A DNA stretch of 64,000 bases from contig JBNGIO010006005.1 in NCBI GenBank assembly GCA_049999805.1, positions 78,392-142,391 on the forward strand. Reading direction: 5' to 3'. Below are positions 10,692-26,327 of the stretch, piece after piece. The notes under the pieces are model-generated. The model did no database searches. It was not told the origin of the DNA and saw only the letters and a program-made list of their open reading frames with translations. The first letter of the stretch is position 1, and each line of letters opens with the position of its first letter. Source of the DNA: Folioceros fuciformis (lineage: Eukaryota > Anthocerotophyta > Anthocerotopsida > Anthocerotales). The translations under genes and the position numbers were made by a program.

Positions 10692-11106
10692 GCCGGGGCT
10701 GCACAGATTCGCCCTGAACCCAGCTCCAAATTGTGAGTCGGGATCTGAGCTTCCGCTTCCCACGCTCTGAAATGCCTGACTGTGCTTGCCGCTGCTGCCG
10801 GACTCCCCAAGCGTGCATACACAAATGGCCCACGATGCTCATATACCCACAAACAGGCTTTCCAGTTTCACTTTCAGTATTACGACGGTAAGCTTTCTTT
10901 GATGGGATTGTGTCATGCCCAGCGGACAGTGCGTTGTCAGCCGATTCTCTTCTTCTGGTCACGTGATCCGTGGCCGCTCGCTCCCCATTTCGCTACGGCC
11001 TCCGTGCTCCTGAGGAATTGGGTGCTGCGGACAGCACAAGTAACTGAGCTTCACGACTGGGTACACGGATGAGCTGCAGGTGACCGGACGAGAGCGTGGT
11101 GCAGCC
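10692..11106. promoter_or_regulatory. Intergenic between divergent methyltransferase and neurochondrin genes
   Basis: About 415 bp separates the two divergent start codons, so promoters and 5' UTRs of both genes must overlap here. Frames that stay open through this part belong to GC-rich upstream sequence and show no domain. Confidence 0.4.
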
Positions 11107-14100
11107 ATGGTAAGCGAGCCTTTGGCACTTACACCGTGATGGCGTTGCTGCGGAACATTGTTTCTGCTGCCCTCCCTCTTTTCTGGGTTTTGGCGTGTCG
11201 CTTGTTTGTATCTTTTTCGAGTCGAGGACTTGCTGGGACTGTGGGTTTTACTTTATCGCTGCCTTTGGCTCCTCTGTGGCTCTGAGCTGCGGCCAATTCT
11301 ACCTTTCGATGCCTCTCTGGGCTGCTTCGGTTCTGTGTGGGTGGAGCTCACTCATGTGAGACAGAGTTCGCGCTCATGCACTGCTGTGGAAGCAGGCCGG
11401 AAGCCTGGAGGAATGCGTCAAGCTGCTGCAGGGGGGGACCGATGAGAAGCGCTTGGTTGGGCTACTTCTGGCAACGAAATTTGTCTCGGGGAACGATGCA
11501 GCAGCCATTCGCCAATTGTTTGATGCCGTTGGGATGCAATTTATAAACCGACTCATCAAAACCGGTCTAATCTCCTCGTGACTCGCTTACTGAGGCTCGG
11601 TTTTGGGCTTGAATCGACTCCTTTTTTGGCGGATTCCATGTGGCTGCGGTGATCACGTTTTGCTATTTTTCAATTTCTTTTGCTCAGGAACAACAGAGAT
11701 TCAGCATGCCAGTGAGCAACTAGGGCAGCAGCAGGGTTACTTGCACCTCGCCCTGACTGTGCTAGCAGCATTTAGCAGGTTGCCTGGCCTTGCTTCAACG
11801 GATGAGTTTGTGGATAAAGTGCCAGTCTTAGTTCAAACATTGGGCAAGAAGTATGTCCCGAGCCATGAAGAAGGCATCGCTATTTCGTCCTGTTTGCTTG
11901 ACTTGGTTGTTCAAAGTTCCCTCAATGTACTTACCTTCGATATCTCCATTGGGTCTGCTGCCGTGCGTGCTTGAAAAGTATTGAACGTCAGTGCTTCCAG
12001 GGACTACGAGGCATCATTTGGGGACTGCTGTGAGTGCCTTCTTTCAATAGCAGGAGCCTCGGAAAGAGGACGTGTGGCAGTGCATGAAGCCCAGGCATGG
12101 CTTTCAGTTGCAAAGATCCTATATGATCCCTCAGGTATTCCATCTTTTCTATCTCATTTTACGTCGATCTTCACCGTGTTGTGGCATGCTTTGGAATCTA
12201 AAACACAAGATCTCGGCTTGTCAGATGCTTCTTGGGTGCAGGTGGCAATGACTCTCCTGTCGTTCTTGCTTCAGTCTCACCCAAATAAAGCTGATATAGC
12301 TGCTCACAGGGCAGAATTGGTTCCTGTGGTAGTCTACAATTTTACTGTTTTATCTGACTCTTGCCTTGTGCATTGTGGTGTTCAAGTTGGAACATCAGCG
12401 TGCTGTACAGGTCAATAACTATCTCAGCTCTTTCGTGGTTCAGGTGCCTTATATCGCCAAGCAGCTTGCCTCTCAGCAAGATCTTCGCAAATTTGAGGCG
12501 TTGAGTCTCCTTCGGATTCTTGTTTCCTCCAATATTCGGGTAGATTTTTGTTTCTTAGCAGGCTATACTTTGGTGCTCAGATGGTGAGCGGTTTTCCTGC
12601 GTCTCGAGGCTATACCATGTGTCCTCCAGTTATTAATTACCGGTTTTGAGCTAAACTTTCTCCTTTGGCTGTCAGAGAGTTGGGCTGTCAGCACCTCAGT
12701 TCCAACCTCAGGGCGAATGGACAAATGATGCCCGCTCAGGCCTTGGACACATTTTACAGAGTCGTGTAGGTAATCCACTCGCTTTACTACATTCGTTTCC
12801 ACGGATCTTCTATTCAACTTTCTAGCCTGGTGGCCACCATTCCTATCTACAGAGAAACAAATCGAAAGGTGTGTGGATTTCAGTCGCAGAGCATAAACAG
12901 GCGTGCCTGGAGCTGGTGGAGGCTATTGTAGAAATTGTAGGAGATGATTGGTTGTTGGGCTCGATGACTCTGCCACACGAGACAAAACCAGCTCCCCGGT
13001 TCAGGTGTGTTTACTTCTGCTGGTCTGCTTTGAGAAATATTGATCTTTGACGCATTTAATGGACGTTGTATTTGCAGCTTACCAAGGTCGTATTTCAGGT
13101 TTTTCCGTGTAGTTGTTGAGGCCTTGAGGGTTGAAACACAGTCAACGCTCCACGATATTGCTCAGACATTGTTTGCATCAGGAGAAAACGCTTCTCAGCA
13201 CACCCCTGAAGCTGCTCAGAAGCTGCATGCACTCGCTACATACTATGCTCTGCTTGAACGTGTAGTCACCATGATCTCTGAGGAAGCAGGTCTGCTGTGA
13301 CTTGGAGGCCAGATGTCCTTGCGTTTCTATTTGAGTACTTGGATAGCTTCCAAGGGAACTCCTATTTCCTGGTTCACTGATCGTTGGTGCGGAACAGCTG
13401 AAGATAATCAGATGAGTGAGAGCTTGCTGGAGAAAACCTTCACAAGCGTAAATGACATTGTGGGTGTGGTCATTGAGCTGCTAGAGGGTGCACAGGTGCT
13501 TGAATAATCCTTGCTGATTTTTTTCCGATTCACACAGCTAGTGTCCGTCTGCATGATTCTCTAGTCTGACGTCTGGTGTTCCTTGCTCAGGAGCATGGTC
13601 TCACTCGTGGTGATATCCTTCTTGCGTCCGTACGTCTGCTGGGCAGGTCTGTGATCCTTGTAGGCCGTCGAAAAAAGTACACAACACTCATTCACCTTCC
13701 TCTTTGCAGTTATACTTATGCACTAAAGAATGGGACATTGTCTGTGGCAGGTACTTGGGTGAGGCTCCATCTGCTCATAACCAACGCGTGCTTCGTCTTC
13801 TCGGTTACCTGCTGTCTGTTACCACTGAAGGTGAAGAAAGGTACGTGCTTTCTGTCGATTGTGACACTATATCCTGACCATTGTAGCCATTCTGCACGTG
13901 TGGTAAAACGGCACGTTCGTGAAGGACGCTAACCCCGTATTTCTATAGACCGATACATGCCGTCAGTTTTATGCTACCCTCCTTGTCTTTAATGACGATG
14001 GACGTTGAGGGATGCACTGCTCTGTTATCCTGTGCAGCACACAAGCAGGTTGGAGTCCGTGGAGTCGCTGTCTGTTTGGTGTTTGATTTCTGAGTGTTGT

Positions 14101-15170
14101 CCATAAATTGGCCCTTAAAATGTTTGCGTGTCCATCCAGATTGTCGGATTCCTACAAACCGCGGTGGACGACTTGGACAATGCTCCAGCAGGGATCATTG
14201 TCGGAGCTTCCGATGTGCTCCTGAATCTTTTCGTCAAGGTAACTAACTCATCACGCGAAAATTTGCTCACACGTAGCCTGCCCATCGTCTGAATTGACTT
14301 TCACGAGGGCACTCTTGGAGCTGCAGAAGAATGAAGTACCTTTGCAGCTAGAATCTCAGGATTTCGTTCCAGTCCTGCCTACAATGGCTTCTTGGGCTGG
14401 TAGGTTGGCATACTCGCGTACTCGAGTCCATGGGGAAGGAGACGTGGCTCCACAAATCTTCACCATCGTAACACTGCGTCGTCTTTGCCGATTTCCAATG
14501 GTCAGGCCGGGGAGCATCGAGGATGGAGAACGCATTAGCAGGAACCCTGTCGTCCCTGGTGCTTGATCTGACCAACGAAGATGACCTGCTGAAGAAACTC
14601 GGAGCTGAAACTTTCAACGCCGTGATTGAGTTGATAGCCCTCAACGTAGAAGCCAGTGTGAGGGTGAGCTCCTGACCGGTTAAGATTTGTGCTTGTTCGG
14701 CGCATCTTTCACTTTAGTCTGACTTGATCCCGGCGTTTTAGGCTGAAGATACGTCAGAATCACCAGATGACGAAGACCTGTGGGACATAACTGTGTCAGG
14801 TGGGGTTGTTTCACTCCGTTTAGTGTTGCCATAAGCCGCTGTCAATTCCCAGAGTGCTGACCCCATGCTGCTTGACGTCGGATGCTTCTCTTCCAGGTTG
14901 CGCATCATGCTTAGATCGGTATCCATCATTGAAGCATATTTTGCTCTCATCTCCCGTTATTCAGTCTCACATCGCATCAAGGTTGGTCCCAGCAACTCGT
15001 TTCTTCTGTACGGGTGCAGCTCACCGTGATCGGAATTTAACTTCTTTCGTGTGCGCGGTCATGCCAATCGGCCGCTTCTGTTCGTTGGCTTGATTAGGAA
15101 TGTGGAAAGGGAGTTTGACACAACGAAGCCAGGGGTGCAGTTACTCCTGGCAAGCTTGATTCGCGCCTAA
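11107..15170 (+). CDS. Neurochondrin family protein, multi-exon
   Basis: The joined exons give an all-helical neurochondrin protein (plant homologues such as At4g32050). Exon 2, from 11396, encodes AGSLEECVKLLQGGTDEKRL and then LVGLLLATKF and QLFDAVGMQFINRLIKT, a neurochondrin N-terminal signature. Later exons encode LHLALTVLAAFSRLPG, HEAQAWLSVAKILYD, LLSFLLQSHPNKADI, QDLRKFEALSLLRILVSSN, LVEAIVEIVGDDWLLGS, VGFLQTAVDDLDNAPAGI, SLVLDLTNEDDLLKKLG and the final PGVQLLLASLIRA before TAA at 15168. The best start is ATG 11107-11109, immediately followed by a GT donor at 11110. The acceptor at 11395 then joins ATG directly to GCC. The animal homologue acts in neurite growth and binds receptors and small nuclear RNP proteins. 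The plant role is poorly known. Middle exon borders are approximate. Confidence 0.85.
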
Positions 15171-15708
15171 AGTGCGTTACGGCCGTTTCTGTTTTTGCGA
15201 GCTGATGCATTCGTCCCTTCTTGTTGAAGCCATGGGGAACGGGAATGTCCTCATCCCTTGCTGAGTCCTCGGTGGGGAGGACTTCCATCGAACGTGATGG
15301 ACAACATGTAAACCTTTCGGCTGAGCTTTCTGGAAATGCACAGAAGCCACAGTTTGTTTTCTCCGTCATTTGGTCCAATTTTTTCTCCCAGTCTTCGACC
15401 AAGTCCAGATCACAAGGGAGCGACTGGGTGAGTCAATCCCACAAGCTCGCTCCCAGGGAAACTACTCTCAAGCACGTGCATTGCTGTCAGAACCGGTCTT
15501 CACGTGACATGAAATTGGGGCTCCTGCACAAACCGGCCAGTACCTACCTTTGTCTGGTGGCCACCCATGGACTAAAGCCGCACCAGCGACTGCGTGTGTC
15601 AAAAGTCAGAGGCAACACGGAAGGATGACGCGACAGTGCGGACTGACCATGAGTGACTAGATTAGGCTGCGGAGACTCGGGGTTGAAGTCAAGGAGGATT
15701 CCAGGCCT
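15171..15708. other. Intergenic between convergent neurochondrin and NSUN genes
   Basis: This is about 540 bp between two convergent 3' ends. Open frames on both strands (135 codons at 15221-15628 on plus, 102 codons on minus) lack domains. It should contain both polyadenylation regions. Confidence 0.4.
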
Positions 15709-17123
15709 TCACGATAATCTTCTCAGCACAGAGAAGTATAGTGGTCCCCAGCCCTGGGCCACGTCCGGCAGGACAATCCAGCCGTGTTCTGTTCTCTCGC
15801 CGATAGGCCAGGTTTGCGGCACGACTTCGAACTGGACTTTGGATTTCCTCATAGCCTGCAGGAGGACAAAGATGACAAGAGATACGTCAACAACAAACCC
15901 AGCACAAGCGGCACAGAAGGTTGACAAATTGCTACATAGTTGAACCTTTGAGATGACACCGTCGTTTTCCAAATGGCTTATGGAACAAGTAGAGTACACC
16001 ACGATGCCACTGAGATGGACACTTTTCAGGGCCGCAGTCAAGAGCGCATACTGCCTTGTTGATAGGGTACTTGATCGGCGAGGCGTCCACTGCTGGAGTT
16101 CGTGCTTGTCGTGGATAAGGTGCCGCTCTGACGAGCAAGGTGCATCGACCAGAATCTGGATTTTTCAGGTCAGCGTGATCAGCAGCCACAATGAGACAAC
16201 GCTTATAGAACTGGAGTCTCTTCCGCCAATTCACATGCAAGGTGGGTGCACCTACTTTGTCATACAGCTCTCGTGCCAACCATCTGGTGCCATCTCGGGA
16301 AGTTACTCGAACACAGTGACGGAACTGTTGCGGTATGTAGTCCCGGATAATCTGTTCGTCACACCATCACCATCACCGCCTTAGAGTTCTTGCAACACAT
16401 GAAGCATGACAGCATGCCACAACCAACCTTCAAAAGTCTCCTACGTCGGTCCTCCGAGAGCTCGTTGGCAGTGAGGGATCCGTTGGGCAAATCCAGTTGC
16501 TGCAAAATAGCCAAGGACTTTCCCCCAGGCGCCGCGCACATATCCAGCACTCGGTCCCCGCCGTTCAGCTGCAGAGCTTGAGTTACCAGCACTGAGGCAG
16601 CGTCCAGTAGGTAGTACGACCACACATCTCCCGCGTCTTTCCCTGGCTGGGGAAACCTAGTGGCTGCCGCGTACACTGGGATATTGAGAAACTGGAGCTG
16701 CACCAGGCCGGGCATGGATGACAGCACCTCGGCACATGACTGCGGATCCGCGAAGCGATTGAGCATGCAGGAAGACTGTACATCGCGTTCCAGAGCGGGC
16801 TGAAGCGACAGCCACCGATCCCTGTACTGCTCCCGGTAGAAGGAGAAGAAGGCCTCCACCACCGCAGCCTTTCTCTCAGCCTCCTGCTCCTTCCGCCTCA
16901 ACAACTTCATCTTGGTCCTGGAGAGCGGCTTCCCGGGTCTGTCTCCACCCCCTGGTGTCTCTGATCCTGCCCCTGCCTCCTCCTCGCATACTACTGCTGT
17001 ACCTCCACGCTGGTGAGCCCACATCCTGCATCTCTTCTCCACCACAACCCCAGGCTGGGCTAGACTCTGAGGATACCTCGTGGGAAGGGCATTGCCAGCG
17101 GGCCTGATGCTCAACAAGCCCAT
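15709..17123 (-). CDS. NSUN-family RNA cytosine-C5 methyltransferase (NOL1/NOP2/Sun; NSUN3/4-like), 4 exons
   Basis: Exon 1 runs from ATG 17123 to about 16437. It carries a basic N-terminal region, then SSCMLNRFADPQSC, a leader before motif I, and MCAAPGGKSLAILQQLDL as the SAM-binding site. Exon 2 encodes IIRDYIPQQFRHCVRVTSRD and ends YDK. Exon 3 starts LVDAPCSSERH (motif IV, Pro-Cys) and includes LSTRQYALLTAALKSV and VVYSTCSISHLENDGVIS (motif VI, Thr-Cys, catalytic nucleophile). Exon 4 encodes VQFEVVPQTWPIGERTEHGW and ends YFSVLRRLS. Both catalytic cysteines are present, so it should be active. NSUN3/4-type enzymes make 5-methylcytosine in organelle rRNA or tRNA. The arginine-containing N-terminus may be an organelle targeting sequence, but a start further upstream was not excluded. 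Confidence 0.88.
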
Positions 17124-17587
17124 GGCTGCTGCAGCTCAGCAGGCCTTCATTTAGCAACTTTTTCATGCCGAACTTCCTTCGCCAGGATCTTCGTCTTCTG
17201 TCACTTGGAGTTAGCTCCAGCTGCGCATCCTTTCCTTTGAGAGAGCTACAGTTCATGTCAGAACAATTGCCGTCTCAGCGATGACATCAAGCACACAAAG
17301 CCCCTGGAAAACGAACTTTTGCTGAGGACGAGACTGCGATGCATTGGTAGAGAGAAATGCACTTTGGTAATTATGTCACCGCCTCTCTGGTGTTTACTAC
17401 TATTGAAATAATGTGAAAACACTCACAACCACTGGTTGTAGACGTGATATCAAAGAAGCCTGGATGGATGGCTTGTTTCAATGGGTCTTGCAGGTTGTGA
17501 TTGCTACGTCCTAACAAGGAACCTTTGACACACACCTTGCCAAACTATTTCTCTATGTATGTACAGATCCTCATGATCGGTCTTAGC

Positions 17588-20421
<2,834 letters not shown>

Positions 20422-23400
20422 ATGGCGGAGGTGGAAGAGCTACCAGTTCCTCCGCACCGGCTGGCTGCGGAGACGCAGGAGGTGCCACGGATTGCCGTGA
20501 ACATCGACTGGTCGCAGGTGGACCTTGATTCTATCATTCTGCCACCGGATGAGGACTTCGGCATAAAGAGGTGTGGGGTGTTCTTGAGCTGAGGTCATGT
20601 GCGTGGCTGCACTGACCGAAGTGTGCAGCTTACATTTGCGCGGCATGACGTAAAATTGGTCCTCGTAGTTGGGGCGCGAAAGTAGGGCTTTTGGTGGGTG
20701 GCGGTCGGATTGGTGCCTTTGCGCTGAACACTAGCTTCGTTGTTCCTGGTTGTCCAGTGATGAGGAGGAGGAGGAGGAGGAGGTGCTGGAGACGGAGACT
20801 GGGTTTGGGAACGTCATCGTGGTCGATAACTTGCCGGTTGTTGCGCCTGAGAAGTTTGACAAGCTCGAGGGCGTGATCAAGAAGATCTTTGGACAGATTG
20901 GTCAAATCCGGGATGGAGGGCTGTGGATGCCCACTGACCATGAGAACCGGAAGACGAAGGGTTATGCCTTCATTGAGTATGCGACTCCGCAGGTAGGGTT
21001 CGTGGTTTGAGTGCTGAAGCCTGTCGTTGTTGTTGATATGCTGGGTGGGTGACGGTGGTTTAAATGATCGAAAATTGGTGTGTCAAGGAGGCTCAAACTG
21101 CACGAGAGCAGACGAATGGCTACAAATTGGACAAGTCACATGTGTTTGCGGTGAACATGTTCGATGATTTTGACAAGTATTTGAAAGTTGCCGATAGTTG
21201 GGTGCCGCCTGAAAGCAGGCCCTACGCTCCTGGAGTAAGTGCTCGTCGGAGTTGATGTAGAGTTAGTCTGTGCCTTCCGCCTCGGGTACCTAGTGTCTTC
21301 AAAAGTAACGTTTGATCATGTCTGGTGGCATACAGGAAAATTTGCTGGCTTGGCTGACTGACGAGCGTGGACGAGACCAATTTGTGATTCGCTATGGGTC
21401 TGAGACTGAGGTGTATTGGAATGATGCAAGGCAGGGAAAGCCTGAACCAGTCTATCAGCGTACAGTGAGTTCCTCGGCCTGCACTTTCTCACTAGCCTGC
21501 TGCTGTTGATTGTCAGCTCTACTCAAGTGTTGGTCTGGTTAACTTGGTTGTTTCGGATCAGTATTGGACGGAGAGTTTCGTTCAATGGTCGCCTTTGGGC
21601 ACATACCTGGCTACAATTCATAGGCAAGGAGCAGCAGTTTGGGGAGGTGCCCAGACATTCAACAGACTTATTCGCTATATTCACCCTCAGGTTTAGTTCT
21701 CCCTTTGTTGAGTGTCCGCTTTATGCTTTGGATTCTTGTTTTGCTGTCAGATCGTGTTGATCCCTGTGTGCACTGAACAGGTCAGATTAATCGACTTTTC
21801 ACCTGGTGAAAAGTATATGGTGACCTACAGCAGCCATGAGCCCAGCAATCCACGAGATACTCATGTGTGTGGAGTTGCAACCTTTGTCCTTTCTTCAGGC
21901 GTGTTGTGGCAAGGTGGCATTTCCGGCTGCCACAGACGCAGCTTGTCATGACTCATGTTGTGGTTTTCCTGCAGCGTGTCACTTTGATGATCTTTGACGT
22001 AAGGTCCGGCAAGCTCCTAAGAGAATTCAAGGGCAGTGCAGATGATTTTGCTACGGGTGGAACAGGTGGTGTTGCGGGGGTGTCGTGGCCTGTCTTCAGG
22101 TAAACTGGGTTGATGGTAGTAGGAAGGTCAAGACCTGCGTTACCATTTAGTGAGTGTATTGTGAGAGGAAGTAGCAGCCCTCAGTTGTTCTGAATCCCTG
22201 GAGCTGTGGTTTGTCTGATTCATTATCCTTGCAGATGGGCTGGAGGAAGGGATGACAAGTACTTCGCCCGGATTGGAAAAAATGCGATCAGTGTGTATGA
22301 GACAGAAACGATGGTGCTGCTGGACAAGAAGTCAATTAAGGTTGACAATGTCATGGATTTTAGCTGGTCTCCCACAGACCCATTACTCTCTCTTTTTGTG
22401 CCTGAGGGAGGTGGAGGCAACCAGCCTGCTAGAGTAAGTTCTTCATTGCAGGTCTGCTGTTTCCATGACTTCCTACTTTAATCTCGGACAGTAACCTGGC
22501 AAGCGTCTGGGTTGCAACAGGTAAGTTTGATTCAGATACCAAGCAGAGAAGAGCTGAGGCAGAAAAATCTGTTCAGCGTCAGCGACTGCAAGATGTATTG
22601 GCAAAGTAATGGTGATTACTTGGCGGTTAAAGTTGACCGGTATACCAAGACCAAGAAGAGCACGTATACAGGTTTTGAGCTCTTTCGAATCAAGGAGAGG
22701 GATATCCCAATTGAGGTCTTGGAGCTGGAGAACAAAAATGACAAGATAGTTGCATTTGCTTGGGAGCCCAAAGGCCATCGCTTTGCCATAATCCATGGGG
22801 ATGGACCGCGTCCAGATGTTACGTTTTATTCCATGAGGAGCCCAAACAATGTGGGTCGTGTGACCAAGCTGATGACTTTGAAGGGAAAACAGGCCAATGT
22901 GCTTCATTGGTCGCCTATTGGTAGATTCATAGTGCTTGCGGGCTTGAAAGCATATAATGGTCAGCTTGAGTTCTATAATGTGGATGAGTTGGAGTCGATG
23001 GCCACAGTCGAACATTTCATGGCAACGGATGTGGACTGGGATCCCACCGGCAGGTATAGCTTTGAGCCTTATGCTTGTTTGCGGAGTGCTTTTTGAATTC
23101 TGGCGACCAACCTTTTGTGCTGTCTTACAGGTATGTGGCTACCTCTGTGACCTCGGTACATCAAATGGAGAATGGGTTTAACATCTGGGCTTTTAATGGA
23201 AAACTTCTTTATCGGCTTCCAAGAGATCGATTTTACCAGGTTTGACAGTTATTGCTTTGTGCATGAACCTCGGAGAGAGCCTGGCGCTTGAGTGGTGTGT
23301 GCTGACTTTTAAGTTCTCGTGCGCAGTTTTTGTGGCGCCCAAGGCCCCCGTCTTTGCTTACCCCGGAAGACGAAGCAGAGATAAGCAAAAATCTTCGGAA

Positions 23401-23674
23401 GTACAGCAGGAAATATGATGTTGAAGATGCTGAGTCATTAAGTGCACTGAGTGCTCAGGACATGGAGAACAGAAGGAAAATGATTGATGAGTGGAGGAGC
23501 TTGATAGCAAAATGGAGGGACTACAACGACGAAGAAAAGCATATTCGTCAGGAACTCCGAGATGGTGAGCCCAGTGATGACGAAGACGATTATGAAGCCG
23601 AAGAGGTCGAAGTAGAAGAGATAATTCACATTGAGGAGGAGGTTATCGCGTACGGTTTTGAGCAGTTAGATTGA
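20422..23674 (+). CDS. TIF3B1: Translation initiation factor eIF3 subunit B, multi-exon
   Basis: The start ATG 20422 encodes MAEVEELPVPPHRLAAE, and exon 1 ends at 20570. Exon 2, from 20758, has an acidic run (DEEEEEEEVLE) and the RNA-recognition motif FGNVIVVDNLPVVAPEKFDK, ending KTKGYAFIEYATPQ. Later exons encode the WD-repeat propeller, including LLAWLTDERGRDQFVIRYG, WSPLGTYLATIHRQG, VRLIDFSPGEKYMVTYS, the long exon 22530-23055 (MYWQSNGDYLAVKVDRYTK; FELFRIKERDIPIEVLELEN) and FNIWAFNGKLLYRLPRDRFY. The last exon encodes FLWRPRPPSLLTPEDEAEIS and a helical acidic tail ending GFEQLD before TGA 23672. eIF3b is a core scaffold of eIF3 on the 40S subunit, binding eIF3a, g, i and j. The order RRM, propeller, C-terminal helix is full length and no key part is missing. 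Confidence 0.96.
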
Positions 23675-24565
23675 GCGAGCCGCGGAGTAGTTTCACCACC
23701 ACCTCACGGTCAAAGTTGTTACTGATTTGTGGTAGTGATTTTTCTCACTCTGAATAACACACTTGGAGGAGCACACTTGGAGGAGCGCAGTCAGATAGGT
23801 AGTACACCTTCAGTATTTTCAAGGTGTGGTTTGCAGGGCCTAAACGGCCTTAAGATCTAGGTTTGTAGAGGGCCACTGTTTTGAAGTTCAGCGGTATGTG
23901 CGTATGTCATGAACTCGGAGCTTGGCAGTGCGTTTTCCACAATTCAAGGGGTCCTTACGCAAGATTTTGAATACGGGTTTGCGTTTCCGGACCCACAGAT
24001 TCCAAACCGTAGTTAATCCTGTGGCATTTTCGCTGTCCTATGTGGCATGCGCCTGGGAGATGGCATGTTCACGCGGACGTCTGGCTCATGGTAGCTCTGA
24101 ATCCCCTCCGGTCGCCTCCCTGTCACCGGCTCCTGGCTAGAACTGTCGCAAGAAAAGGGGTAATGTGCACGACTGCACGGCAGCTGAGGGGCCAGTTTCA
24201 CGAAAGCTGACTGCGCGAAAATTTCTTAGATGTGCCTCGCGGCGCAGAAGATGGAGGAGGAAATCTAGTGTCGTGGTGCGTCCTTGGAAACAGGAATTTA
24301 TTGCCGCTCCGTGATTGTTCGTTGGAGATGCGTTTGTCTATGTCTGAGCGCTGGTGTCACCTTTGTCACAGTGAACCTGCTGTGGGCTTCGCTATTCCAG
24401 CATGGCTGGGAGCAGGAGTAAACAGTATTTGGAAACAAACAGGCCTTGGCTGAGTACGTTGCTTCGACGATTTTAAGTCTCTGTTTGCAGCACAAGGGTT
24501 TAGGCTCGTAGCGGGGGCTGGATTGTAGCAAACTAAGTGCTGTCATCCGAACAGGCTTGTATGGA
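23675..24565. promoter_or_regulatory. Intergenic between eIF3b 3' end and F-box gene
   Basis: About 890 bp without a gene. It should hold the eIF3b 3' UTR and the F-box promoter and 5' UTR. A short direct repeat 'acacttggaggagc' occurs twice at about 23759-23785. Open frames of 62-95 codons show no domain. Confidence 0.4.
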
Positions 24566-26327
24566 ATGAGAGTGAGGCCAATCACGAGTAGCCAACTTCC
24601 GCACGATTCAGCCCTGCTTCATCGGATTCTTCCTGATGAACTTCTCCATGAGGTAATCCGGTTAATCTAATCGTTGGATATATGTGTAATGCTCTGCAGA
24701 ATCGTGTGCATCTGGTGCTCATTGCTTGTTGCTGGTTTTCAAGGCGTTCAGGTCTTCGCACGGATGTCTTCGTATACGTTAGGTCGGGCAGCTTGTGTCT
24801 GTCGAAAGTGGCGTTTCGCTCTTAAAAACCCTGAATTTTGGCGTGTTAGTTGCCTTAAGGCTTGGCAGGTATGTTGTTTGCTTGGAAGCATCCAACGGTA
24901 TCTGCTTCCTACTTGTGTTCGTGTTTTTGTGTAGAGCTGCTGAATGAAACATAAACCGATTTTATTCAATTTACTCCATGTGTGTACATTAATTCGCACA
25001 TCCGCTGATGAGTTTTAGATGACCGGGACTCGGGAGAATGAAAAAATTGTTCAACAGAGTTATGGAGGTTCTTGGCGGGCAATGTGGATTCAGCGACCCA
25101 GGCTACGATTTGATGGTCTGTGTTTCCCTGTGAGACCTAGAATTTGTTGGCTTTTGTGGGTTTTTTTTTGTGAGGCACTCTGCATCTGTTGTTGCTGAGG
25201 TTTTGCGGTACACGTCTAGGGCTTTATGTGAGTCGGAACACATATATCAGGGCCGGAGTTACTGAGGGGAGAAACATCAGTCCCGTGCATCTGGTATTGG
25301 TTGACGCTTTACTGGCTGGTGGCCCTGCCCGTTTGTAAATGAGGTCCCCGTAAAGCATATCTATCCTTGGGCTCGTAGTCTTCCTGTGGTCAGGAAAACT
25401 GACTGGCTTCTCTGTTACAGGTTTGTTACTATCGGTACCTTCGTTTCTTCCCTGGCGGCAAATTCGTGTATAAGGTGAGATTTCTTGTTTGTGTGAAATG
25501 TTTCTACAATTCCTTGCCCAATGCGTAGGATCAAGGGCTCGTTGCTGTTTGCTTGTCCCCGGGGATATTGGTGGCAAAACTTTCGGTGTGTAAGGTATGT
25601 CTACTTCCTTGTCGGCAGACTTCTCCCCTACGTGTAAAAGAGGTGGCAAATGTGATGCATGGCCGGCCCTCAAAAGTTGATGCAGTCTATTTGGGGCAAT
25701 TCACTCTCACAAGCAACCAGGTTCCCGCTGTGCTCACAGATTCATTGACTTCTTTGTGGTGGCTGACCATTTGATCTTCAAGCAGAACCATTCTTTGTTG
25801 CCCTACAACGACAGCCCGTGTTTTCCTCCCTAACTCTTCTTCAAACAGGTTGATGCAGCTACTTTGTATTCAGGGCGGAAACCCACTATGCTGAGGTTTC
25901 GACTGAGGTAAGTCCGATCTGGAAGGGCCCTTGTAGGATAATGTTGAGAAGTGTGCACCCATATGAACAAGTGTGTTGGATGTGGAGCAGAGTGCGTGGG
26001 ACAGTTCCAGGTGCCAACAACCGTCTTGACATCTTGCGGATTACGACAACTGGTGCCGGCGAGGATGTAGATCATGAAAGTGTGCTGGAGTTTGCTGATG
26101 ACTGGCAAGACGATGAAACACATGATCCTGATGTGCCTGCGATTTCTCATCGACGTGGCCTCTCTCCTTGTGTCTTTGTTCCATTTGACGAGGTACGGAG
26201 TCGTGTGGTTGAGCGAGGTAGCATTTCTCCTCTCTAGCTGCAGATCTCATTGCTTTACCGTTCTCAGGTGGAGACGTCATTCTTGAACCTGCCTGTGGAT
26301 AAGATGGACTACTATGTTCCTGGTTAA
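24566..26327 (+). CDS. FBP7: F-box protein like plant FBP7 / animal FBXO9, multi-exon
   Basis: Exon 1 (ATG 24566) encodes [20 protein letters not shown] and ILPDELLHE, the start of an F-box. The next exon completes it with [20 protein letters not shown] and [17 protein letters not shown]. Further exons give [19 protein letters not shown], then [17 protein letters not shown], then a block near 25625-25720 ([32 protein letters not shown]). The last ones encode [33 protein letters not shown] and [14 protein letters not shown] ending DKMDYYVPG before TAA 26325. The YYRYxRFFPxG block after the F-box is typical of FBXO9/FBP7, a substrate receptor of SCF ubiquitin ligases. Arabidopsis FBP7 is linked to translation under temperature stress. 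Symbol by similarity; middle exon borders approximate. Confidence 0.85.

Noticed and set aside
10246-10962. 238-codon minus frame overlapping the membrane methyltransferase
   Set aside because: It is the shadow of the methyltransferase in another frame, with arginine-rich nonsense composition.
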